Below are positions 25,167 through 35,719 of a stretch of 64,000 nt of DNA, piece by piece; the stretch's first letter is position 1; every line of letters begins with the position of its first letter. The stretch is from Galeruca laticollis (lineage: Eukaryota > Arthropoda > Insecta > Coleoptera > Chrysomelidae). The DNA is taken from NCBI GenBank assembly GCA_963921935.1, contig OY998175.1:261055709-261119708 (forward strand). Reading direction: 5' to 3'. Both the position numbers and the translations under genes were made by a program. The notes beneath the pieces were generated by a model. It saw only the letters and a list, made by a program, of their open reading frames with translations, was not told where the DNA came from and made no database searches.

Positions 25167-25778
25167 TCATTCTCTCAAAATACCATCATAGATGATGTTT
25201 AAATTACTAATATCGCTTCTATTATTTATGCTATCAGGATCTTTTTTAATGTTAATCATTTCTAAAAACGTTCTTACTTTTTCATTTTTTTCCCTGGCCA
25301 ATATTTTCACATCGTTAAAGTTAAAACTATGTCCAGTATTTTTGCAATGATTTGATAATGCTGTGACATCGGTTTTTGCATATTTGTGTGCTTGAATTCT
25401 TTTTTGAAGGTATTGTTTACTTTGACCAACATAGGTGCAATTGCAGTCATTGCATGGAATTTGATAGACTGTGTGCGTTTGCTTGTTTATTGGAATTTTT
25501 GGTTTCATTTTTGAAAAGAATTGCTGGTTTGTGTTTTTTAGTTTATGAGACACTGATAATTTTTGTTTTTTTACACATTTAGTAATTTTTTCTGATAGTC
25601 CATGAACATATGGTAATGACATGTATATCTCTTGTTGATTTATTTGTTGACTAGAATTGAAAATAGCATGAACTCTCTTCTTAATGTGTTTATTAATAAA
25701 AGTTAACGGATAATTATTTTCTAACAATATTTTGCGAATTTTGTTTAAATTTTCTTTTCTAAATTTAGGATGCGACAA
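25167..25778 (-). pseudogene. PLE polyprotein C-terminus with GIY-YIG endonuclease, partial
   Basis: 203 codons without interruption. The N-terminal part is the RT-endonuclease linker (HPKFRKENLNKIRKILLEN style). The C-terminal half is the GIY-YIG domain: VYQIPCNDC, then CTYVGQSKQYLQKRI with the catalytic Arg, an ALSNHCKNTGHSF segment and the FLEM Glu motif. A Cys pair before YVG matches the zinc-finger-like insert of PLE endonucleases. RT and the N-terminus are absent, so it is not autonomous. The ATG is probably internal. Confidence 0.85.
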
Positions 25779-25782
25779 CTTA

Positions 25783-25784
25783 AC

Positions 25785-25870
<86 letters not shown>
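25783..25870. repeat. (TA)n tract, insertion site of gypsy element
   Basis: About 88 bases of TA repeats between the PLE 5' truncation and the gypsy 5' LTR. The other half of the same tract continues after the 3' LTR at 34204. Confidence 0.9.
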
Positions 25871-25874
<4 letters not shown>

Positions 25875-26236
25875 ATATACGAAAAAACGCTTATGTTTAA
25901 GTAATGTTACGCAATGTCAAACATCAGATTACGATTTCCGTATTTTCATGAGAACGATGCTACGTTGCGTTTTTATAAAATAAACACATTAAGTAACACA
26001 AATATTATGTTACAGAAAAATAATGATTTCTGCACTTTCATGGGAGCGACGCTACATCGAATTCTCCATGAAAATAAACGCTGACGTTGATTTAACAAAT
26101 TCTATAAATTCTTTGACTTTATGTAAAATAGTTAGTTACAATTATAATTTCAACCTATTACTTCTTTTTATATAACATAAAACTGTGTAACTCAATAAAA
26201 ATTGTTTTTAAAAAGTTTAACGTGAATTTGTGAATA
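25871..26236 (+). repeat. 5' LTR of gypsy/errantivirus-type element
   Basis: Starts TGTTATATACG and ends GTGAATTTGTGAATA. 366 bases, same length and sequence as the 3' LTR. AATAAA lies near the end (CAATAAAAATTG). Confidence 0.9.
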
Positions 26237-26242
26237 TAACAG

Positions 26243-26260
26243 TGGCGCAGTCAGTAGGAT
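26243..26260 (+). other. Primer binding site
   Basis: TGGCGCAGTCAGTAGGAT lies six bases after the LTR. It has the TGG start and strongly resembles the tRNA-Ser-type site of 17.6/297-like elements, differing at one or two positions. Confidence 0.8.
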
Positions 26261-26577
26261 TCCTAAACACATTTAGAACAAGGATTGCCTAACTAAGTGT
26301 GGTGGTTCCTAAACCTTTAAGGAATTTTCAAGTACCAGCTCCAGATCTTCAAGAAGCAGACGGTCTCTCCGGCACCAGGAACACGCAAACTGCTAACCAG
26401 GTGTAGCAAAGCTCACGGATAAGGATTTCAGCTGCCAAGGAAGGAATGTTAATATTTACGTAAGAATCATCTCGTTTTATTTTTATTTAATATTTTGCAA
26501 TTTATTTTTTATTTTTACCAAGTTCTATTGTCATAATTTACTTTTTTTTGAATACAATCATTTTAATATAAAGCAAA
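26261..26577 (+). other. Untranslated leader of gypsy element
   Basis: 317 bases between primer site and gag ATG, with no long frame. By analogy with gypsy, the splice donor for env mRNA should lie here or early in gag; several GT sites are present and I cannot choose between them. Confidence 0.5.
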
Positions 26578-28074
26578 ATGCCTGAAACACGTAGTGCAAC
26601 AAACGCTAATGCCAATGCTAATACTCCAGTTGCTCAAACCGATCAAGCGTCGAATCTAGAACCTTACAGATTATCAGAAATATTTTCAATAATTCCGGAA
26701 TATGACGGTAATCAAATTTTCTTAAATACTTTTATAAATGCTTGTAAAACAGCTTACAGAATGGCCGACAACGACCAAAAAGTACTTTTAACTCTTCATA
26801 TTAAAAACAAACTTAAAGGAAGAGCCGCTGAATTAGTTAATTCACGCGACCCTTCAAATTGGGAAGAAATTAAAACATTATTAAATACTCACTTTGGAGA
26901 TTCTCGCGACTTAAATTCGTTGATTCAAGACCTTCAAAGAATGAAACAACTACCAAACGAATCGCCTTTAATTTTTGTTTCGAGATTACAAACTCTGGAA
27001 GCAAAAATGTATTCAGCTATAAGTAAACAACAGCATTTAACAATAGATCAAAAAGTAGCACAAACACGTCTTATAGAATCATTAACTTTAAATACTTTAT
27101 TAACCGGTTTAGATCCAAAAATCGGTCAAATTGTTAGAGCTAGTAATCCAATAAGTGTTTTATCAGCTATTTCACGAATCAGAAGAGAACTTCAATTAAC
27201 TTACTATGAAAACCACAAACCTCAGACTAATCGTAATACAAATAATATACCTACTCGTAGATTTAGCCAAAATTCACCAAAACAATGTAATTTTTGTCAT
27301 AGAATAGGACATACTATAAACGAGTGTCTCACACGTCAAAGACAATCTCAAAATTTAGCTCAGGGTTCCTTTAGACCAAATCAAACTCCTAATTCACATA
27401 ACCAAACAGGCCAAAATTTTCAACAAAGGCCACAATTTCAAAATAACCAACAAAATCAAAATCGTCCATCTGTAATTAGACCAAATCCAAGTTTTAGACC
27501 TCAAGGACCACCGGGAAATCGACCCAATACAAATTTTAATCAACAAAGAACTTTTCATTTCAATCGAAATCGTGATTTTAACAAACACTCTCATAACAGT
27601 TATGACTATTATACAGATGATAGTCAAAATTATTATGAAAATCAAGAACAATACTCCGATAATTCACTTGATTATCAAGAATATTACCAAGAAATTAACC
27701 CCAGTGCTCCTGACTATTATACTGTTAATAGTGAAATAGAGGAGAACTATTATACTGCCGATAGTGATCCTAACTCTGATAATGGTATACCAGTTTGCAA
27801 TACGAATGAAGACGAAACTTTCGATTATAGCCATATCGAACAAGACAATTTTAATTATAATAATGAAAATGTTTATAACTTTGATTCTGATAACCTCCTA
27901 AATCCAAATCATGATTATTATCAGGATTTTCGACAAGGCCCTCTACAAACGAAACCCCCAGATCCGCTAAACGACCAAACTTCAAATTTGTCGATCCCAG
28001 ACCTCAGTTCACAAATTCAAACCATGAGTTTGAACAGTCCAGAATCGGACTGCCTCGAACAGATGTTCATGTAA
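26578..28074 (+). CDS. Gag of gypsy/errantivirus-type element
   Basis: Intact 498-residue protein. Residues 30-210 are capsid-like (FSIIPEYDGN, then LKGRAAELV and a NWEEIKTLLNTHFGD segment, as in Ty3/gypsy capsids). A single CCHC zinc knuckle (CNFCHRIGHTINEC) lies at about 237-250. After it come a Gln/Asn/Pro-rich region and an acidic Tyr/Asp/Asn-rich tail to residue 498. The start is the first ATG of the frame after the leader. The last 160 bases overlap the pol frame. A knuckle in an errantivirus Gag is worth noting, since Drosophila gypsy Gag lacks it. Confidence 0.88.
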   Translation: MPETRSATNANANANTPVAQTDQASNLEPYRLSEIFSIIPEYDGNQIFLNTFINACKTAYRMADNDQKVLLTLHIKNKLKGRAAELVNSRDPSNWEEIKTLLNTHFGDSRDLNSLIQDLQRMKQLPNESPLIFVSRLQTLEAKMYSAISKQQHLTIDQKVAQTRLIESLTLNTLLTGLDPKIGQIVRASNPISVLSAISRIRRELQLTYYENHKPQTNRNTNNIPTRRFSQNSPKQCNFCHRIGHTINECLTRQRQSQNLAQGSFRPNQTPNSHNQTGQNFQQRPQFQNNQQNQNRPSVIRPNPSFRPQGPPGNRPNTNFNQQRTFHFNRNRDFNKHSHNSYDYYTDDSQNYYENQEQYSDNSLDYQEYYQEINPSAPDYYTVNSEIEENYYTADSDPNSDNGIPVCNTNEDETFDYSHIEQDNFNYNNENVYNFDSDNLLNPNHDYYQDFRQGPLQTKPPDPLNDQTSNLSIPDLSSQIQTMSLNSPESDCLEQMFM

Positions 28075-31000
28075 AAAATACCTTACCGGTAAATTCTAAA
28101 AACTTATACTATATTAAAGACAGAACAAACACTTATAAAATTCTAATTGATACAGGTGCTGGATTATCAATTTTCAAACCCAAAACTTGCGAAAATTATA
28201 GAAATCGATCCCCTGAAAATGTAATTATTCAAGGTATAACGAACCAAAAAATAAGAGTTAACGAATCAACCCTTATTCCATTTAAACCTAACGATCCACA
28301 CAGAGTATTCATTTGTAATTTAGATATTGATTTTGATGGATTATTAGGCATGGATTTTTTGGAACATTATAATTGTATAGTTGATCTAAAAAATAAACAA
28401 CTTATTACTGATTTCAAGATTGTACCATTATTTAAAGTAACAGATAATGAAACTACCAATATCTCAATCGAAAACCAATTTCCACAAATTTACAAAAATA
28501 CAATTTCCATTGAACCTAGGACTGAACAAATATTTAAACTAAAATGCGATTTAGTTAATACTGATGCTATACTGGTAGGTCAAGAAGTAGAGAAAGTTAA
28601 ACTACCAAACGCATTAGTTAAAATAAATGAAAAAGGAGAATTTTTTGTTTCAGTATTAAATGTTAATTGTATACCTAAAACTGTAACATTTTCAAAACTT
28701 AACTTAGAACCATATGAAATAAATAATGTAAATAATATTCAACTAACCACCCAAGAAATGTGCACCGACAGAACATCGGAATTAAAAAATCAACTAAGAC
28801 TTGATCATCTTAATGAAGAAGAACGAGACTTAATTTCCCAACTTTGTCATGATTTTTCTGACATTTTTTATTTAGAAGGAGACATACTTACTTTCACCAA
28901 CGAAATAAAACATTCCATAGATACGCAAAATTCTAAGCCCACTTATGTAAAATCATATCGCTATCCCCAAATTCATAAACAAGAGGTGAAAGATCAGATC
29001 AATAAAATGCTTTCACAAAACATTATACAACCCAGCAATTCCCCATGGTCATCGCCCGTGTGGGTTGTGCCCAAGAAGCTCGACGCATCAGGTAAACAAA
29101 AATGGCGTGTTGTCGTAGACTACAGAAAACTGAATGAGGTTACCGTAGACGACAAATACCCGTTACCAAACATTGGAGATTTATTGGACCAGCTTGGTAA
29201 GTGTCAATATTTCACGACACTAGATCTTGCATCAGGCTTTCATCAAATTGAAATAATGCCTGAAGATATACCAAAGACCGCCTTCACAGTTGAAAACGGA
29301 CATTTCGAATTCCTCAGAATGCCGTACGGTCTAAAAAATGCACCTTCAACATTCCAGAGGGTCATGGACAATGTCCTTGCTGGAATTCAAAACGAGCGAT
29401 GTCTTGTCTATATGGAAGACATCATCGTCTATTCACCGACAATTCAAGAACATATTACCCGCTTAACGGAAGTATTCAAGAGACTTCAAAAAGCTAACTT
29501 AAAACTTCAGCCAGACAAGTGTGAATTCTTGAGAAAAGAAGTCGCCTACCTTGGACATTTAATCACGGAAGATGGCGTTAAGCCGTTTCCGGCAAAAATT
29601 GAATGCGTCCAAAAATTCCCTCAACCTACGAACCAAAAGGAAATAAAATCCTTTTTGAGACTCGCTGGTTACTACAGAAGATTTATACCGAACTTCGCTA
29701 AAATTTCCAAACCAATGACAAAACTTTTACAGAAGGATGTCCCATTTAATTTTGACTCCGAATGTCAAAAGTCATTCCAAGAATTAAAAAATGCTCTTAC
29801 TTCTACTCCGATATTGATATACCCAAACTTTGAAGAACGATTTCTTTTAACTACCGATGCTAGCGCATTTGCAATCGGTGCAGTTTTGTCACAAGGCCCA
29901 ATAGGTAAGGATTTACCGATAGCCTATGCGTCCAGGACATTGTGCAAAGCAGAAACCAAATACTCTACGATAGAGAGAGAACTTTTGGCAATTGTGTGGG
30001 CAGTTAAACACTTTAGACCCTATTTATATGGCCGAAAATTTACCCTTATAACTGACCACCGTCCACTTACTTGGTTATTCTCTATAAAAGACCCCGGTAG
30101 TCGTCTAGCACGATGGCGCCTCAAATTAGAGGAATACGACTATCAAATTGAATTCAAATCTGGCAAATCCAATAAAAATGCCGATTCCCTTTCTCGAATA
30201 AAAATTAACCACATAAATGACTTTGATTCATTTCGTTCAAAATTAGGAAACTTTAAATATTTACCTTACCCAATTTATCCCGCTCTTGAAGATGCAGGGC
30301 CATCCCAACAAACTGAAAATAAACCTGAAATTGACTGGGATGTCGCTGCAGAAGAATTTTTGTCTTTTGAGGAACTTTATAAAACAAAATCACTGATTGA
30401 CTATTCTAAAATAGATTATTCCAATAATCATCTACTAGACAAACAGAATAAAAACATTTTAACCTTTTTTCAACAAAACAATTTACAAGATTTTCATGAA
30501 AAAATAATTGAGGATATATTTGAGGAAAACCCCGACTTTTCTTATGCAAAAATTAATGTACTTAGCAGTAAAACTGTCAAAAATAGAAAATACCTTATTA
30601 TTGCTATACCATGGGATCCAGACAGTATTAGTGAATACTTATTTGCTGCAATTTACAGAAATCGAGATTTATTTAAACCTTCAGAAAAATATTTTATCGA
30701 AAATAATCCTGACCTTCCAATACTAGAAACACTATCATTTCTACTTTCGGAAGTTGACGTAAAATTCACTATTTGTCAAAATATTACTAAAGAGCCAGAA
30801 CAAAATCAAATACCTATCATCTTAGATCAATTCCACAATGGCAAAAGCCACCTTCACCGCGGAATTAATGAAACTATTAGGCGAATACGACAAAAATATA
30901 ATTGGGCCGGCCTCAATCGAGATGTTGAAAATTATATTAAGTCATGCCGGGCATGCCAAGAGACAAAAATATGTCGTAAAAATTTGGACAGTCCCCTCGT

Positions 31001-31832
31001 TATAACTGAAACGCCTAAAACACCTTTTGAACGTATTAAAATTGATATTTTAGAGGTACCTCAAAAGAATTACGCTCTTACAATAAGAGACGAACTAACA
31101 AAATTTTCTCAAGCATATCCGCTTGAAGATAAAAGTGCCAAATCCGTTGTCACTTCATTATTAGCTTATTTTCAGCATTTTGGTGCACCACTTCGCATTC
31201 ATTGCGATGCCGGTCGCGAATTCAATAATGCGTTAATGAAAGACCTTTGTAATATGTTCGATATTAAGTTAACATATTCAAGTGTCGGTCATCCGCAAAG
31301 TAACGGATCTCTAGAAAGATTACATGCTACTCTGTTAGAAATGATTCGATTAAATTTAGCAGACCACCCCAATGAACACCCCTTCAGTATTTTACCATTT
31401 GCTATTATCGCTTATAATAACTCTATAAACAAAACACACGGATTCACACCATACGAACTTGTATTTGGACACACGTCCAGTAGACCTCCCGAAAAATTAT
31501 ACAATGAACAAGAATTAATTACTAAATATATTAGAGATCTAAATAACCGCATATCCTATTATTATAAAATAGCGAGAGAAAAAACCATAAAGCAAAAAGA
31601 AAAAGCTAAAGACCGATTTGACAAACATGTCTCCGAAAACAAACCAAATTATGAAGTAGGTGACAAAGTTTACGTAAAAGAAACTCAAATAAAAAACAAG
31701 TTAGAAAATAAGTTTAATGGCCCTTTTGAAATACTAGAGATACACAGAAATTCCGCAACAGTATTAAATTTAGAAACAAATAACAAATCAAAAATAAATT
31801 TCGATCTTATGAAACCCTATGTTGAAAATTAA
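27915..31832 (+). CDS. Pol of gypsy element (PR-RT-RNase H-integrase) with altered RT active site
   Basis: The frame opens at 27915, -1 relative to gag, and stays open to the stop at 31830-31832. Protease DTG is at 28149-28157. RT spans about 29000-29600 with YRKLNEV, FLRMPYGLKNAPSTFQR and a catalytic motif YMED at 29409-29420, where nearly all active RTs have YxDD. RNase H follows (TTDASAFAIGAVLS, TIERELLAIVWAV, TDHRPL). Integrase has a zinc region (H...H at about 30840-30865, CRACQ at about 30945) and catalytic residues in KIDILEV, HCDAGREF and NGSLERLH. The C-terminal part keeps a VGDKVYVKE and NGPFEIL segment. The Asp-to-Glu change is expected to cripple RT. It is the only coding lesion. 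Confidence 0.9.
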   Translation, partial: LLSGFSTRPSTNETPRSAKRPNFKFVDPRPQFTNSNHEFEQSRIGLPRTDVHVKNTLPVNSKNLYYIKDRTNTYKILIDTGAGLSIFKPKTCENYRNRSPENVIIQGITNQKIRVNESTLIPFKPNDPHRVFICNLDIDFDGLLGMDFLEHYNCIVDLKNKQLITDFKIVPLFKVTDNETTNISIENQFPQIYKNTISIEPRTEQIFKLKCDLVNTDAILVGQEVEKVKLPNALVKINEKGEFFVSVLNVNCIPKTVTFSKLNLEPYEINNVNNIQLTTQEMCTDRTSELKNQLRLDHLNEEERDLISQLCHDFSDIFYLEGDILTFTNEIKHSIDTQNSKPTYVKSYRYPQIHKQEVKDQINKMLSQNIIQPSNSPWSSPVWVVPKKLDASGKQKWRVVVDYRKLNEVTVDDKYPLPNIGDLLDQLGKCQYFTTLDLASGFHQIEIMPEDIPKTAFTVENGHFEFLRMPYGLKNAPSTFQRVMDNVLAGIQNERCLVYMEDIIVYSPTIQEHITRLTEVFKRLQKANLKLQPDKCEFLRKEVAYLGHLITEDGVKPFPAKIECVQKFPQPTNQKEIKSFLRLAGYYRRFIPNFAKISKPMTKLLQKDVPFNFDSECQKSFQELKNALTSTPILIYPNFEERFLLTTDASAFAIGAVLSQGPIGKDLPIAYASRTLCKAETKYSTIERELLAIVWAVKHFRPYLYGRKFTLITDHRPLTWLFSIKDPGSRLARWRLKLEEYDYQIEFKSGKSNKNADSLSRIKINHINDFDSFRSKLGNFKYLPYPIYPALEDAGPSQQTENKPEIDWDVAAEEFLSFEELYKTKSLIDYSKIDYSNNHLLDKQNKNILTFFQQNNLQDFHEKIIEDIFEENPDFSYAKINVLSSKTVKNRKYLIIAIPWDPDSISEYLFAAIYRNRDLFKPSEKYFIENNPDLPILETLSFLLSEVDVKFTICQNITKEPEQNQIPIILDQFHNGKSHLHRGINETIRRIRQKYNWAGLNRDVENYIKSCRACQETKICRKNLDSPLVITETPKTPFERIKIDILEVPQKNYALTIRDELTKFSQAYPLEDKSAKSVVTSLLAYFQHFGAPLRIHCDAGREFNNALMKDLCNMFDIKLTYSSVGHPQSNGSLERLHATLLEMIRLNLADHPNEHPFSILPFAIIAYNNSINKTHGFTPYELVFGHTSSRPPEKLYNEQELITKYIRDLNNRISYYYKIAREKTIKQKEKAKDRFDKHVSENKPNYEVGDKVYVKETQIKNKLENKFNGPFEILEIHRNSATVLNLETNNKSKINFDLMKPYVEN

Positions 31833-31837
31833 CTTAT

Positions 31838-31843
31838 TTTCAG
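31838..31843 (+). other. Probable env splice acceptor
   Basis: TTTCAG just after the pol stop codon, preceded by T-rich bases. Downstream the env frame begins at once with a hydrophobic signal-peptide-like run (FLLLIGTATC). This matches the spliced env mRNA of gypsy, where the start codon comes from an upstream exon. Confidence 0.65.
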
Positions 31844-33662
31844 GTTTCTGCTGCTGATCGGAACAGCAACATGTCAATATAAAATCGAACCCATAAACAA
31901 TACAGTTGGAATCTACTACCACGACGAAACCAAAATAATGGTTTCGAACGACGAATGGACTTTATTAGTGCATAAAAATATATCAGCTTTTAAACAAACT
32001 TTTGAAAGAAATAATAGAATTCTTGACACAATTCAAAATACCTTTACTTCAAACTACTCCAGTATGAAGTCCTTCCGATCCGAAGTAAAATCACATTTGG
32101 CATTATTGCAACAAATTACAAAATCTATTGGCGATAAATTCAGTGAAATATCTTTCGATGTTAAAAGACAAAAACGAGGGTTAATTAATGGTATTGGCAC
32201 CATATTTAAATCAATAACCGGAAATCTCGATGCGTCTGACGGTGAATATTATATGGACTGCATTAATAAATTAAAAACTGATCAAAACCAGATAGAAAAC
32301 TTATTAAAAAATCAAATGTCAATCACAAGCTCAGTCATAACAAATCTCAACAGTACTATAGGACAATTAAAATTAAATGAGAAAATATTTAACTCAGATA
32401 TAGAAAAAATTGAAACCACCATTCGACAATCAACAAACGAAATTGCGCTTATCGAAGCCAAATTAAATTTCTTTGAAATTTGCGAACAACTAATGGAGAG
32501 TTATTCGTATCTTGAAAATACTATTAATGATATTCTAAACTCTATCACTTTTGCACAGCTTCAAATAATTCATACTTCTATTATTGAACCAGAAAATTTG
32601 ATCACTGCTCTTAAGAAAATATCAGAAAATACAGTAAGGAAAGGTTTACCGCTACCAATAAAATATTCTGAAATTTCACAGTATTTGGAAATTATCGATC
32701 TCGAAGCATATCAAACAAATTCAGATCTTGTTTTCGTTCTTAAAATACCTTTGATTGAACCACAAGTATTTACTTTATTCCACCTATACCCAATACCAAT
32801 TTATGATAATAGAACTGGATTTCACCACATTTTATCATTTTCACAAAAATATTTAGCGCGAGATGATGATTCTTTATCCTACATTCCAATCCACGATTTA
32901 CAAAAGTGTAAACAGTTATCTACGCATCAAAAGTTGTGTCGCGATGTTTACGCGTACCCTATAGACGATAACGCGATATGTGAAGCCCGTTTGTTAAGAC
33001 AATATAAGACATTTCCTGCGAATTGTAAAAGTGCGGTAGTCAACGGACAAGGTTATAATGTGCAAAAACTCGAAGAAAACGTGTGGCTAGTGTCGATTGC
33101 CGAACCGGTACAGATGACCATAAGTCTTCCAGACACAAAAACGAAAACATTAACCGTAAATGAAAATTCTATTTTACAGCTATACTCAGGATGCTCCGCT
33201 TTTGTTGGCATTACTAAAATACAAGCTAGTACCAGAAAAACTATAAACATTCCTCATGTACTTCATCCCGTAATGGTTGATTACAACTGTTGCCTAGACA
33301 TTCCAAACAAAGTAGAAGTACCCAAAATAGAACCACTAGATCTTAATAACATTAACTTGAATGATCTGCAAGTGACAAAACACAAACTGGACCAATACTC
33401 AAAAAGTTTGGATGAACTCATAAACAAACCGTTTGTTGAGAAAAATATTTCGTGGTTCACATATACTACGATCTCACTCATCGTTGCCTTGATCGTCCTC
33501 TACACCTGTTATAAGTGTAGAAATATTAAATTCAACAAATCGCCAGGAAAGCCTGTTCCGGACCAACCGAATGATGTTTTTATCAAAATTCATGACATTC
33601 TGGCAAAAAGAAGACCCAAACTTGACACTGAAGCCTCTGAGGAAGTGGAAATCGAAAATTGA
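31844..33662 (+). CDS. Envelope glycoprotein of errantivirus-type element
   Basis: The frame is open from just behind the pol stop; the first in-frame ATG is 31938 but the true start is probably spliced on, since the codons from 31844 encode a signal-peptide-like run. A furin-type site RQKR lies at about 32169-32180 and is followed at once by a Gly/Ile-rich fusion-peptide-like run. A Cys-rich central region follows, and one transmembrane segment near 33455-33510 leaves a cytoplasmic tail of about 49 residues. This is the layout of insect errantivirus Env proteins, which belong to the baculovirus F-like class I fusion proteins. No internal break is seen. Confidence 0.85.
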
Positions 33663-33821
33663 CAATTTCATGGTTTAATGTATACCTTTATATTTTTATT
33701 TTTTGTATTTTGCGTATTTTCCTTTTAATCTTTAAATCTCTGTATATATTGTATTGTCTATTTTATATTTTATGTATTTTGGTTTTTATTCTCAAAATTG
33801 TTGTTTATTAAACAACAATTT

Positions 33822-33836
33822 TAATTAAGGGGGGAG
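33822..33836 (+). other. Polypurine tract (gypsy element)
   Basis: TAATTAAGGGGGGAG directly before the 3' LTR at 33838. Between the env stop and here (33663-33821) there is only T-rich untranslated sequence. Confidence 0.75.
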
Positions 33837-33837
33837 T

Positions 33838-34317
<480 letters not shown>

Positions 34318-34376
34318 TGGGGATAACGGGGATTTCAGTCCAAGGAATCAACGCCAAGATCTTTTATTTACAAAAT

Positions 34377-34419
34377 GCCGCCAAGCTTTCGTGTCCTTTT
34401 GACACTTCTTCAGGGCACT
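34377..34419 (-). ncRNA. Hammerhead ribozyme-like motif, PLE minus copy
   Basis: Minus strand: stem I TGCC/GGCG (one G-U), core CTGAAGA (34413-34407), one extra A, stem II GTGTC/GACAC around AAAAG, GAAA, palindromic stem III AGCT, cleavage expected after CTT. All core bases are kept. Confidence 0.65.
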
Positions 34420-34852
34420 ATAATACATATACAAATATAAATATGATTTAAAAATAGAGAAATAAATATAAGTACTTACATGTAAAATATTTTAAGTAAA
34501 TTCAATATAAATAATCATTAAAAAATTTGTAAATGTAAAAATAAATATAATTATAATATACTTGATGTCATATTTCACATAAGACAAATCGATACATAAT
34601 TTGTTTGTTCGTTACTTAGTTATTTTAATTTTTTTAGGTTACTTTATAATTATTTAATGAAGTTTGAATTTGAGGTTAGATTATAACCTTATAAAATGAC
34701 TTTGACAGATAATTTGTTTTTGACGTTAATAGAAAAGGAAATAAGGTTAGATTATAACCTGTGAAAATGACTTTGACAAATAATTTCTTATATTTTGACT
34801 TTAATAGAAGTGAATTTAATTTTTATGAAATAATCATATAAATAATGAAAAA

Positions 34853-35719
34853 TTATCTATTTTGTTCAATATTCAAAAGGTAGCTATAAATATTACTAAG
34901 ATTTTCAATGTCACTTTTCTTATTCATACTATTATTTGCCTTGTTGATTTCAACCATTTCAAGAAAATATCTTTTAGACATATTTTGTTCAGTATGTAGA
35001 ACTTTAGCTTCATTAAATAACATTTTATGGCCTGTTTCGATGGAATGCTGTGTTAATGCACATGATTTTTTGTTAAGTTTTATATCACTTTTATGAGATG
35101 TGATGCGATTAGTCAAATTTCTAGTACCGATGTAGTTAAGATCACAGTTATTGCATTTTATTTCATAGACTACATTTGATTTTTTTAAGTCAGGTGTAGA
35201 ATCTTTCAATTTACTATTTAAATTTCCAATCGTTTTTATATTTTTCTGTGTTATCTTTATATAAGTTTTATTTTTGAAAAGTTTTATTATGTTCTTTGAT
35301 AAATTTTCAATATTTGGAATTGATAGGTAATTAATATTTTCTACATTTGTATTCCTATCTGTTTTATTGCTAGAGATATTATCATGAATAGTTCTATCAG
35401 AAATATTGTTGAAAAGAATTCTATTTAGAAGTGATTTAGGATAAGAATTTTCTAATAAGATATCACGTAAAATTCTTAAATTTTTTTGTTTTAAAGAAGG
35501 GTGAACTAGTTTTTCAATTCTATTTTTTAAACAAATAATGAGATTAATTTTCATTTTCTTTGTATGAAAAGAATGATAGTTTATATACCTTCCTGAATTT
35601 GTTGGTTTTATATACCAATCGGTAATCAAAGTGTTATCGTTTTTACGGATTATTTTAGTGTCTAAAAATGGAATGCTATTATTTTTTTTCAAATTCAACT
35701 GTAAATTGTAAATTTTCAT
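34853..35719 (-). pseudogene. PLE polyprotein C-terminal part, GIY-YIG (minus copy)
   Basis: 288 codons covering the RT thumb (FLDTKI, DWYIKPTNSGRY) and GIY-YIG endonuclease (YEIKCNNCDLNYIG). It is the downstream part of the frame at 35679-37307, separated by a one-base insertion: a run of eight A (minus-strand sense) where the inverted copy has seven. Compared with the plus copy it also lacks two residues just after YIGT (6-base deletion), shortening the spacing to the catalytic Arg. The endonuclease of this copy may therefore be weakened. Confidence 0.88.

Larger units (their letters stand above)
24748..25781 (-). mobile_element. Penelope-like element, 5'-truncated (minus strand)
   Basis: On the minus strand the element runs from a GIY-YIG coding region (25778-25167) to a 3' pseudo-LTR-like end with a hammerhead motif (24839-24799). 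It ends at a (TA)n tract. The RT domain is missing because the 5' side stops at about 25781, directly beside another (TA)n tract. Confidence 0.8.

Noticed and set aside
27949..27963. Canonical -1 slippery heptamer at the gypsy gag-pol overlap
   Set aside because: A run of C (ACCCCCA) lies in the overlap but does not fit X XXY YYZ in the gag frame, so no site is claimed.
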